A DNA stretch of 64,000 bases from Pseudomonadota bacterium. GTDB lineage: Bacteria > Desulfobacterota > Desulfobulbia > Desulfobulbales > Desulfurivibrionaceae. The position numbers and the translations under genes were made by a program. The notes beneath the pieces are model-generated. The model saw only the letters and a list, made by a program, of their open reading frames with translations, searched no databases and had not been told where the DNA came from. The stretch lies in the NCBI GenBank assembly GCA_018830485.1, contig JAHJRQ010000008.1, positions 62,001 through 126,000 of the forward strand, in the 5' to 3' direction. Positions 28,137 to 36,998 of this stretch are shown one piece after another. Position 1 is the stretch's first letter. Each line of letters opens with the position of its first letter.

Positions 28137-28283
28137 AAAACATAAAAAGGGACAGATTTATTTTTTCTGGGGGGAAAGGAATGGGGTCGGGCCAAGCTAA
28201 CGGCTTAATCTGACATCACAAAAGAAAAAAATCCCGGTAATATCAGGCCTTAATTTGCCTTTTTGTGGCCATAAAAGGACGGC

Positions 28284-29429
28284 TCAATACATCTCATACT
28301 TGGCCAAAACCCCGTCCAGCCCGCCGTTACTCAGCGGCTTCTTCCAGGCGGGCTTAAGCCCGATCTTCTTTACCAGTTCCCGATCGCCGAAATAGAGATA
28401 CGCCGTGGAGCCGGTGCATTTATGCTTGAAAAAGCTGCCCAGTTCCCCCACCAGGGCGGCGGCCTCTGCCTGGGCTCCGAGCCGGACCCCGTAGGGCGGG
28501 TTGGAGACGATGACCGCATCGTTGATCGGCTCAAGCTCCTGAAAACGGCTGGCGCGCACCGGGACCTCTTTGCCGTAAGGGAGCTGACCGAGGTTGATCC
28601 GCGCCGCCCGCACCGCAAGTTTCGCCGCATCGCTGCCGGTAATCAACCCCTCGGGCAATGGGCGGATCAACGAATCCGCATCTTCCTTCACCCGCTGCCA
28701 CGCCTCGGGTTCAAAATCGGGCATGCGCATGAAGCCGAAGCTCTCCCGCAGATACGAGGCGGGAATCCGGCAATAGCGCATCAGCCCCTCGCAGAGCAGG
28801 GTGCCTGAGCCGCACATCGGGTCGATCAGCGTGCGCTCGCCGTTCCATTCGGTCAGATCAAGAATCGCCGCGGCCAGGGATTCCTGGATGGGCGCTTCCA
28901 CCGTTTCCTGGCGGTAGCCGCGCCGGTGCAGGGAAGCGCCCGAGACATCGAGGCTGATCACCGCCGTGTTTTTATGGATATGGAGGTTGAAGACCAGATC
29001 GGGGTTGCGCTTGTCCACGTTGGGCCGGCCGCCGAATTTCTCCTGAAACTGATCAACGATGGCGTCCTTGAGACAGAGCGAGGCGTACTGGGAATGGGTG
29101 ATCTTGCTGTCACTCACCGTGGCGGTGATGACAAAGGTCTGCTCCCGGTCAAAGAGCTCCACCCAGGGGATGGTCAGCGCGGTTTTATACAGGTACTTGG
29201 TGCTGTGGCAGTCGAAATGGAGAAGCGGCGCCAGAACGCGGGTGCAGAGCCGGGTCTGGTAGACGATCCGGTACAACGCCTCGGGGGTGGCGGTGAAATA
29301 GACGCCCCGGTACACCGGGTTGACCTGGGTCGCGCCCAAGCCGATGAGCTCGCGCTCGGCAAGGGGCTCGACATTCTCCGCCACCTGGGCGAAGTAGCTG
29401 TTGTTTTTCTGATAGACAAAGGAGTCCAC
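28284..29429 (-). CDS. THUMP-domain class I SAM-dependent RNA methyltransferase (RlmL N-domain-like)
   Basis: THUMP region; LIDPMCGSGTLLCEGLM; NPPYGVRLG. Confidence 0.92.
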   Translation of the reverse strand: MDSFVYQKNNSYFAQVAENVEPLAERELIGLGATQVNPVYRGVYFTATPEALYRIVYQTRLCTRVLAPLLHFDCHSTKYLYKTALTIPWVELFDREQTFVITATVSDSKITHSQYASLCLKDAIVDQFQEKFGGRPNVDKRNPDLVFNLHIHKNTAVISLDVSGASLHRRGYRQETVEAPIQESLAAAILDLTEWNGERTLIDPMCGSGTLLCEGLMRYCRIPASYLRESFGFMRMPDFEPEAWQRVKEDADSLIRPLPEGLITGSDAAKLAVRAARINLGQLPYGKEVPVRASRFQELEPINDAVIVSNPPYGVRLGAQAEAAALVGELGSFFKHKCTGSTAYLYFGDRELVKKIGLKPAWKKPLSNGGLDGVLAKYEMY

Positions 29430-29658
29430 TCCGTGACCTCACACAACTGAAGATTGATTTGGGGCAGGCAAGAATCACGCCTCCCTGCGGACATGCGATA
29501 TACACCGGAAAATGCGGAAATGCCAGAAACAAGAAAAAACAAGGGGGTGTTTCCCAACCTCACCCCCGAGCTATTTTCTTCTCTTGCAATCCGGAAAAAG
29601 ACCGGGTAACTCTGGCTGCGGAGAACCAGTTACAGAAACCATACCTGGAGAAAATACC

Positions 29659-29865
29659 ATGGAATTCGACTCATTTGAACAGGCGTTGCAGGTCTGCATC
29701 ACCGCCGCTCCGGGCAGCGACGAACAGGAGGGCGCCCTGATCTATTGCCTGGACAACGCCCCGCCCGAGCTCAAGGACAAGATTGCCGAAGCGTTGGCGA
29801 ATTTCCACAAGGGGCCGCAGCAGGGTTGCGGCTGCGGCTGCAATCACGACCACAGTCACGACTGA
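29659..29865 (+). CDS. Small acidic protein with Cys/His metal-binding tail
   Basis: C-terminus QQGCGCGCNHDHSHD. Confidence 0.75.
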   Translation: MEFDSFEQALQVCITAAPGSDEQEGALIYCLDNAPPELKDKIAEALANFHKGPQQGCGCGCNHDHSHD

Positions 29866-29980
29866 AATTACAGCGAATCGGGCACGTTCAGCTTCACCCA
29901 CCCCCGGCCCCTCCCGTCAAGGGAGGGGAATCACACATCATCGCATTAACGGGACCAGTAACGCTTGGCCGGCAATGTAA

Positions 29981-31045
29981 TTATTTTTTCTGGAAAAGCG
30001 GGAGAAACTCGCCGTACCCTTCTTTTTCCAGATCCGCCACAGGCACAAAACGCAGGGCCGCAGAATTGAGGCAGTAACGCAATCCCGTGGGCGGCGGGCC
30101 GTCGGCAAAAACATGGCCCAGATGGGAGTTGCCGTCCCGGCTGCGCACCTCGGTCCGGGTCGAAAACAACTTCCGGTCTTCCCGCTCAACGATTCTTTCC
30201 GGGACCAACGGCTTGGTAAAACTCGGCCAGCCGGTGCCCGAGTCATACTTGTCCAGCGAGCTGAACAGCGGTTCGCCGGAAACAATATCCACGTAGATTC
30301 CGGCCCGCTTGTTATCCCAGAATTCGTTTTTAAAAGCCGGCTCGGTTCCCTCTTCCTGGGTGACCCGGTACTGCATGGGCGTAAGCCGCTTGCGCAACTC
30401 CGCCTCGCTCCATTTTTTGGAAGCCCTGTCCGAATCCCCCCAGGTCTTCGTCAGAAATTGATCCCTGCCGGAACCGCCGCGGTAGATAGCGTACCGGATG
30501 GGGTTGTTCTTGTAATAATCCTGGTGGTACTCTTCCGCCGGATAAAACGTCGTTGCCGGAATGATCGGCGTCACTATGGGTTTGGCAAAGATTTTGCGCC
30601 CGTCCATTTCCTTTTTGGATTTTTCCGCCAGTTTCTTCTGCTCCTCGTCGAGATAAAATATCCCCGAGGTATAGGCGTGGCCCCGATCCACAAACTGGCC
30701 GCCGCTGTCGGTGGGATCAATCTGACGCCAGAAAACATCCAGCAATTTCGCATAGCTGACCTTGGCGGGGTCATACACGATCTCAATCGCTTCAATATGC
30801 CCGCCATCGCCATAGTTCTGGTAGGTGGGGTTTTCGGTCTTCCCGCCGATATAGCCGGAAGTCACCGAAAATACGCCGTCGATCTGTTCAAAGGGTTTTT
30901 CCATGCACCAGAAACAGCCCCCGGCAAAGATCGCTTTTTTCGTCTTTACCGCGGCTCCGGCCTCCGGCACGCTCAACAGGCTCAACAGGGCAAAGCCCAG
31001 CAAAAGAAAGGACGCGTTCTCCACTATCTGTCCGATTATCTTCAT
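29981..31045 (-). CDS. msrAB: Bifunctional peptide methionine sulfoxide reductase MsrA/MsrB
   Basis: [46 protein letters not shown]...[10 protein letters not shown]. Confidence 0.95.
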   Translation of the reverse strand: MKIIGQIVENASFLLLGFALLSLLSVPEAGAAVKTKKAIFAGGCFWCMEKPFEQIDGVFSVTSGYIGGKTENPTYQNYGDGGHIEAIEIVYDPAKVSYAKLLDVFWRQIDPTDSGGQFVDRGHAYTSGIFYLDEEQKKLAEKSKKEMDGRKIFAKPIVTPIIPATTFYPAEEYHQDYYKNNPIRYAIYRGGSGRDQFLTKTWGDSDRASKKWSEAELRKRLTPMQYRVTQEEGTEPAFKNEFWDNKRAGIYVDIVSGEPLFSSLDKYDSGTGWPSFTKPLVPERIVEREDRKLFSTRTEVRSRDGNSHLGHVFADGPPPTGLRYCLNSAALRFVPVADLEKEGYGEFLPLFQKK

Positions 31046-31195
31046 GCAGTCACCTCTCCGGTTATTTTTCCCGATTTATCTGACAATGACGAGCTTGCCA
31101 CAAAGAAAAACATGCGTCACCCAAGTGCTTCGACAGGGCTCTCCTGAACTGACCGAAGGACTCAACATGAACGGATCAATACATTACGACACCTT

Positions 31196-31220
31196 CCGTT
31201 AGCCCTGAGCCTGTCGAAGG
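31196..31220. repeat. Dispersed repeat CCGTTAGCCCTGAGCCTGTCGAAGG
   Basis: Related to right arm of 4910..4990. Confidence 0.7.
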
Positions 31221-31270
31221 GGCATCGCTGCTCTTTATTCAGACAATAAGCACGCGCCGGGAAAAAACTA

Positions 31271-32089
31271 TCATAAAAAAGCGGCCCGGATTGTTTCCTC
31301 GGCCAGGAATCCGTCCAGCTCCTCCTGATCGTAGAAGGCCCGCTCGAAAAAAAGCCCCTGGCTGGGAGCGGTGTATTCTTTAAGCACCACCGGCTCCTCC
31401 AGAAAACGGGAGACCTCACCCACGGTGAGCTCCCCCTTGCCGACCTCGACCAGCACCCCGACGATCCGGCGCACCATCTTCCAGAGAAAATGCGAACCCA
31501 CGATGCGAAAAAGGATGAGATCCTCGGTTTCCGCTATCCGGGCCTTGTTGACCATGACCAGCGGCGACTTCTTCTTGATCGCCTGACGGTCGGTAAACGA
31601 GGTGAAATCGTGCATCCCCACCAGCATTGTCGCCGCCTCCTGCATGAATCCCGTGTGCAGCCCCTCCTCCACCTGCCAGACAAAATCACGGCACAGAGCG
31701 CTCTTGCGCTTGGCGATCTGGTACAGATAGCTGCGGCCGATGCAGTTATGCCGGGCATGGAAACGGGCCCCTGCCCTTTTGCACTCAAGGATAGCGATAT
31801 CCTTGGGCAGCAGCGCATTCAAGAGCGCCCCGATCTCCTTGGGGGGGTGCTCGGTAAAGGCCTCCAGATGGGCGACGAAACGCAAGCCATGCACCCCGCT
31901 GTCGGTGCGGCCGCTGCCCTGCACATCCACCTCTGAACCGAAGAGTTCCGCCGCCGCCTTGAGCAGGCTGCCCTGGATGCTTTTGGCGTCAGCCTGCGTT
32001 TGCCAACCGCTGTAGCGGCCGCCGTCAAATTCCAGGGTCAGTTTGAATCGTTTTGGATGCGTATTCATACGCGATGGTTTCCTTGGCAA
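31271..32089 (-). CDS. truA: tRNA pseudouridine(38-40) synthase TruA
   Basis: LTLEFDGGRYSGWQTQ; GSGRTDSGVHGL; HFLWKMVRRIVGVLVEVGKG. Confidence 0.95.
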   Translation of the reverse strand: MPRKPSRMNTHPKRFKLTLEFDGGRYSGWQTQADAKSIQGSLLKAAAELFGSEVDVQGSGRTDSGVHGLRFVAHLEAFTEHPPKEIGALLNALLPKDIAILECKRAGARFHARHNCIGRSYLYQIAKRKSALCRDFVWQVEEGLHTGFMQEAATMLVGMHDFTSFTDRQAIKKKSPLVMVNKARIAETEDLILFRIVGSHFLWKMVRRIVGVLVEVGKGELTVGEVSRFLEEPVVLKEYTAPSQGLFFERAFYDQEELDGFLAEETIRAAFL

Positions 32090-32233
32090 ATCATTTTCTG
32101 ATTACCACTAATCTTCAGCCAGTTTTTCCCCGTCATTCCGGCTTGCGCCGGGATGACATGTATTCCGAAAACCATTTCCGGAACCGTCAAACTGCATAAG
32201 TCCCCCACAAAACCTACGGTTTACCTTAAGGAA

Positions 32234-33403
32234 TTATTCACTCTCCTGCCAGCCCACCGCCTGCCTCCGCTTGGCGCTCAACCCGATAAACGCAAAACAC
32301 CCTGCCACAAAACAGAGAACAAAAAGGCCGCTGCCAAAAAAAGAGGCCCCATACCCCCATTCACGGTTCAGGCTGCCGGAGACTACGGCGGCAAGAAAGG
32401 TGGCCAGGGTCCGCGCGCTGTAGAGCAACCCGGAGTTGCCTCCCAGCCTTCCCGAGGGAAAAAGCAAGGCCACCAGAACGCCGAGTTCCAGCAGAGCCAC
32501 CGTATCGCCCAGGGTGTGCAGCAACCGAATGATCACCAGGCTCCAGATATCAAAAGCCAGCGGGGTCACGAGCTGAAAAAAGGCGGAAAAAGCCATCCCC
32601 CCCAAAAAGAAAAGAAACACCGATTTCCGCTTGTCGTGATATTTGCCGACCAAAGGCACAGCCAGAGCCATCCACAACCCCATGCAGGCGAATACCAGCC
32701 CGATCTCCCTGGGAAGCAACCCGAATTTCTCTTTCAGCAGCAGGGAAAAAGAGGTCTGCTCCACCCCGAAATGGGTGCCCAGCACAAAAAGACAGGCAAT
32801 CAGCAGCAGCGGTTTGAACTGAAGAACATCCCCGCTGTATTCCTTAAAGGAAAAAACAACAACCTCATAGTCAGCCAGAAACAGCGAACACAGAAAGATG
32901 GCCCCGGCGCCGGCCACGGCAAGAGAAAACAACAGATTCGGCGATGTCTGCATCAAAAGGCCGCCGATCAGGGGGCCAAGGCCGAAGCCGAGATAGGTGC
33001 TCAGCTGGTAGGTCGCCACCCTTCTGCTCCGCTGAACCTGCCCGAAATTCTTCAAATAGAGGGATTCGCTCACCACCACCAGGGCGGCGCTCCCCACCCC
33101 GCCGACACAGACTGCGGCCAGAATCCAGCCAAAGGAACGGGCCGTCAGGAGGGCGGCAAAATAGCCTGCGTAAAGAAGCGCGCCGCAGAGCATGGTCCTT
33201 CTGGGCGAAAAAAAATCGGAAAACATCCCCAGCGGCAGCATCAGGGCCATGGAGGACAAGGAAAAAAGGCCGATAGCCATACCGATCTGCACGTCGCTCA
33301 AGCCATATCCCTTGAGGAGCAGGGGCAGATAGGCCAGCACCAGCCAGTGCGTGAAGTAGATAAGGAAACGGATGGTGATGGACAACAGGATCTGGCGGCG
33401 CAT
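32234..33403 (-). CDS. MFS transporter
   Basis: 12-TM pattern, N-terminal symmetry GLSDVQIGMAIGLFSLSSMALMLPLGMFSDFFSPRRTML. Confidence 0.85.
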   Translation of the reverse strand: MRRQILLSITIRFLIYFTHWLVLAYLPLLLKGYGLSDVQIGMAIGLFSLSSMALMLPLGMFSDFFSPRRTMLCGALLYAGYFAALLTARSFGWILAAVCVGGVGSAALVVVSESLYLKNFGQVQRSRRVATYQLSTYLGFGLGPLIGGLLMQTSPNLLFSLAVAGAGAIFLCSLFLADYEVVVFSFKEYSGDVLQFKPLLLIACLFVLGTHFGVEQTSFSLLLKEKFGLLPREIGLVFACMGLWMALAVPLVGKYHDKRKSVFLFFLGGMAFSAFFQLVTPLAFDIWSLVIIRLLHTLGDTVALLELGVLVALLFPSGRLGGNSGLLYSARTLATFLAAVVSGSLNREWGYGASFFGSGLFVLCFVAGCFAFIGLSAKRRQAVGWQESE

Positions 33404-33627
33404 GGTGGTCCTGGTAGACGGAATCGATTCTCCCTTCTAGCATGCTTCGCTCAAAGAGGCAATTACGGACTTTTCCCCCCTTCGGCCACCCGACATCCCT
33501 GCCCCGGGACCCGACATCGGGTCGATATTGCCCTGAACGCGCCCCATGTCGGCTGGAAAAATCATTTTTTTAGCGTACCGTGGAATTGAAAGTTACCCGG
33601 GATGTATCCGCAAACCAAGGAGGAAAT

Positions 33628-34167
33628 ATGTTGAAACGAACCCTGCTCTTCTCGTGTGTCGGAATATTGCTTATGAGTCACAACGTCCAGGCCGGGGATA
33701 CCGCCCAGACCGGCGCCATCGGCGGCGCTGCCGGAGGAGCCATTCTCGGGCAGGCCATCGGCCGTAATACGGAAGGCACGTTGCTGGGCACCGCCATCGG
33801 CGGAGTGCTCGGCTATATGGTCGGAAATGAAATGGAGAAGGCACAGGGCCAGCCGACCCGGGTATATCAGCCGACCAGGGTTGTCCGGCAGTATGAGGAG
33901 AACCGCTATGACGATTGCCGGGAGGTGGAGGTGTTGGCCACGGTGGACGGCAGGCCGGAACGGGTTTACAGCACCGCCTGTTACCAGAACGGCGACTGGG
34001 TTCTCCAGAACAGCGGCCGGGTGGTCAGCCAGATGGTGATCATCGACCGCGACCATCACGAGCCGCCCCGCTGGGGCCACAGGGAGCGCGAACGGAAGCA
34101 CTGGAAACGCGCCGGGCATTCCAATAAATACCGGCAATGCAACAACACCCGGATTATCTTCCGTTAA
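33628..34167 (+). CDS. Glycine-zipper 2TM domain surface protein
   Basis: Signal peptide; TGAIGGAAGGAILGQAIGRNTEGTLLGTAIGGVLGYMVGNEM. Confidence 0.85.
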   Translation: MLKRTLLFSCVGILLMSHNVQAGDTAQTGAIGGAAGGAILGQAIGRNTEGTLLGTAIGGVLGYMVGNEMEKAQGQPTRVYQPTRVVRQYEENRYDDCREVEVLATVDGRPERVYSTACYQNGDWVLQNSGRVVSQMVIIDRDHHEPPRWGHRERERKHWKRAGHSNKYRQCNNTRIIFR

Positions 34168-34200
34168 ACAATTTCCCCACACGATACCCGCAATACGACA

Positions 34201-34232
34201 ACAGGCGGCTCTCCGAAAAGAGAGCCGCCTGT
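34201..34232. terminator. Bidirectional terminator between convergent genes
   Basis: 13-bp perfect stem ACAGGCGGCTCTC-cgaaaa-GAGAGCCGCCTGT. Confidence 0.8.
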
Positions 34233-34248
34233 CTCCTTCCTCGCTCCG

Positions 34249-35928
34249 TTATTCCGCCTGGCCGGACGCATCAATATATTTTCTTGCCCCGGCCAAAGCA
34301 TCATCGATATGCCCGAATATGTTTTCCACACCGATTTCTCCGGTCAGCCGATGGCGGTCAAGGGCAACCCGAAGCTGCGGTCGAACGCCGGAGAGGATCA
34401 AAAGAGTCCCATCCTTGCGGGTCTTGGCCAGAAGATCCTCCAGGGCATGCAGGGCCGTGGCGTCGATGGTCAGGATATGCCGCATCCTTAAAATAAGCAC
34501 CCTGGCCGGGGTCTTGACGATGTTCAGGGTATCCTTGAACTGGGTCACCGCCCCGAAGAAAAACGGGCCGTAAATCTCAAACACCTCCACTCCCCGGGGG
34601 ACCTCGCGGGTGGCGATGTCCAGAGCATCGTCCTTTCCATACTCCTCGTTGAGTTCGCTGGTAATGTTGCGCACCTCGGTAACCTGGGCCATCCGTTTCA
34701 TGAAAAGCAGGGCGGAAAGGACAACGCCGGTCTGGATGGCCACGGTCAGATCGACAAAAACCGTAAGCAAAAAGGTGCTGAGCAGCACCAGGATATCGGA
34801 CTTGGAGGCACGGAACAGCTTTACGAAATGGCGCCACTCGCTCATGTGAAAGGCAACCACCAGCAGGATCGCCGCCAGGGTGGGCATGGGAATCAGCACA
34901 GCCCAGCGGCCCAGGAGCAGCAGGATCAGGAGCAGGGTGACGGCATGGACCATCCCCGCCACCGGGGTGCGGCCGCCGTTCTTGATGTTGGTCGCGGTGC
35001 GGGCGATGGCGCCGGTGGCCGGAATTCCGCCGAAAAAGGGAGTGACGATATTGGCAGCCCCCTGGGCAACGAGTTCCATATTGGAACGGTGGCGCATCCC
35101 GGTCATGCCGTCGGCCACCACCGCGGAAAGCAGCGATTCGATGGCTCCCAGCAAGGCGATGGTCAGTGCGGGCGAAATGAGCTGCGGCACCATGCTCCAG
35201 TCAAAATGGGGCATTCTCGGCATGGGCAGCATGCTGGGCACGCTGCCGAACTGCGAACCGATGGTCTCCACCGGCAGGGCGAGAAAATGAACCAACCCGG
35301 TCCCGACCAGAATGGCGATGATGGAGCCGGGAACCTTTCTGGTCAGCTTGCCCCAGAAGACAATGATCAGCAGCGAAATGAAACCGACCAGCAAAGCCGA
35401 GGAATTCAGGGTATCGGCATGGTGTGCGTAATCGAGAATCTTATGGACGAACTCGCCGGACCCCGCAGGGATGGTCAGCCCGAAAAAATCCTTGATCTGG
35501 GTGGTGGCGATGATCAGGGCGATGCCGCTGGTAAAGCCCACGGTCATGGGATAGGGGATGAACTTGATCACCGCCCCCATTCGGGCCAGCCCCATGGCCA
35601 CAAGCATAAACCCCGCCATCAGGGTCGCCATGGCCAGGCCGTCGTAGCCGAATTTGCTGACAATAGCGAAAATAACGACGATGAAGGCGCCGGTGGGCCC
35701 GCCGATCTGCACCCGGCTGCCGCTCAGAAACGAGATGAGAAAACCGGCGATGATGGCGGTGAAGATCCCCTGCTCCGGCTTGACCCCGGAGGCAATGGCA
35801 AAGGCAATGGCCAGGGGCAGGGCGACAATGCCGACCAGAACGCCGGCCATGACCTCCCGGCCCAGATTCTTGCGGTCGCAGCCATCCTTGATACAGGAAA
35901 AAAACTCAGGAACCAAACGGGTGCTCAT
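34249..35928 (-). CDS. SulP family inorganic anion transporter with STAS domain
   Basis: MAGVLVGIVALPLAIAFAIASGVKPEQGIFTAIIAGFLISFLSGSRVQIGGPTGAF; C-terminal STAS. Confidence 0.92.
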   Translation of the reverse strand: MSTRLVPEFFSCIKDGCDRKNLGREVMAGVLVGIVALPLAIAFAIASGVKPEQGIFTAIIAGFLISFLSGSRVQIGGPTGAFIVVIFAIVSKFGYDGLAMATLMAGFMLVAMGLARMGAVIKFIPYPMTVGFTSGIALIIATTQIKDFFGLTIPAGSGEFVHKILDYAHHADTLNSSALLVGFISLLIIVFWGKLTRKVPGSIIAILVGTGLVHFLALPVETIGSQFGSVPSMLPMPRMPHFDWSMVPQLISPALTIALLGAIESLLSAVVADGMTGMRHRSNMELVAQGAANIVTPFFGGIPATGAIARTATNIKNGGRTPVAGMVHAVTLLLILLLLGRWAVLIPMPTLAAILLVVAFHMSEWRHFVKLFRASKSDILVLLSTFLLTVFVDLTVAIQTGVVLSALLFMKRMAQVTEVRNITSELNEEYGKDDALDIATREVPRGVEVFEIYGPFFFGAVTQFKDTLNIVKTPARVLILRMRHILTIDATALHALEDLLAKTRKDGTLLILSGVRPQLRVALDRHRLTGEIGVENIFGHIDDALAGARKYIDASGQAE

Positions 35929-36328
35929 CGGATAATTCCCTCCAGAATACTTTGCAGTATCGGGTAGATATCAGATGGTCGGGGAGCTTTACGCGAGGGA
36001 GGTGCGCAGGGTAAAGGCGGGGCCAGGTGATAGGTACCCGACGGACAACATATACAAGCGCGTCAGGCAGAAAACAACAGGCACCTATATTTAGAGAAAG
36101 ACGCTTGAATTTGCAAGGAAAAATGTTACCAGGCTCCCGGACTCTACATAGGGGGCATTTTCCTGTGTCATCTTGAATAACATAGTGAAAATTCAAAGAA
36201 CTCTTTGACCTATAACACAAACGCCATGCTCGGGGCACTGCGGAGCAACGAAGACATCGTGCCGATCTTCCGCAAGAAAGTAGTCTGACTTGAACGCTCA
36301 GGGCACAATCATCCGTCCAGCACACGGC

Positions 36329-36371
36329 ACAAGAGGGACTGCTCCCTTGTGAGCGGAGCACGCCCTCTTGT
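36329..36371. repeat. Nested hairpin ACAAGAGGG-ac-TGCTCC-cttgtgagc-GGAGCA-cg-CCCTCTTGT
   Basis: 15 paired positions, all complementary, in an intergenic region. Confidence 0.7.
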
Positions 36372-36405
36372 CATTAAACCTCGCCGGACAAGGATTTCAC
36401 CCGGA

Positions 36406-36975
36406 CTATTCAACAACCGTTATTTTTTTCACTCCCTTGTAGTAGGTCCGTGTGTCGGGAAATCCGATCCGCCGGTGTTTGCTTTTCAGGCGGTAGACCG
36501 GTTTCAACTCCAACCGATTGCTTCCTTGTTTGATTTCCACCAACTGCTCCAGCACAACCCCGTCCCCAGGCAAGGCCGCCGTAACCCGATGCGTACCGAC
36601 CGGCAGCCGCAAGGTGGCGGCAAACCGATACCGCACACCATTGCCCGCCTCCGGATCGGTGCTGGTCCGATACCCACCGGTTTCCATGGTCATGTCGCCG
36701 GTTACCCTTTGAAACTGATCGCCTGCCCCGACCAACAGTTGATAACGGTTCGTGCCGTAATCGGTTGTATCAATCAGGACACTATTAGGCATTCTGGTCT
36801 TGACCGTTAACGACACATGCAGGTCGCCGAAACCAGCGGGTGCCGCCTGGCTGTCTTGGCCGAGCGCCTGCGAATTTCCCTGGCCGGCCCGGGACTCAAG
36901 CCGCTCGATGGTCTCCGTCGCGGCGCAGCCGGTCAGCAGGGCGAATAATACCAACAGTACAATGATCTTATGCAT
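36406..36975 (-). CDS. Hypothetical lipoprotein downstream of RND operon
   Basis: Lipobox FALLTGC. Confidence 0.75.
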   Translation of the reverse strand: MHKIIVLLVLFALLTGCAATETIERLESRAGQGNSQALGQDSQAAPAGFGDLHVSLTVKTRMPNSVLIDTTDYGTNRYQLLVGAGDQFQRVTGDMTMETGGYRTSTDPEAGNGVRYRFAATLRLPVGTHRVTAALPGDGVVLEQLVEIKQGSNRLELKPVYRLKSKHRRIGFPDTRTYYKGVKKITVVE

Positions 36976-36998
36976 TTGAGATTTTTCCTTTTCTGTTT

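Noticed and set aside
23850-28283. Intact integron or integrative element
   Set aside because: No integrase, transposase or relaxase ORF recognised; only cassette-like remnants and repeats are supported.
32153-33589. 478-aa plus-strand ORF
   Set aside because: Antisense of the MFS transporter; Gln/Gly/His-rich shadow translation.
35906-36361. 151-aa minus-strand ORF
   Set aside because: No RBS, Cys/Arg-rich low-quality translation, overlaps the SulP start; probably not coding.
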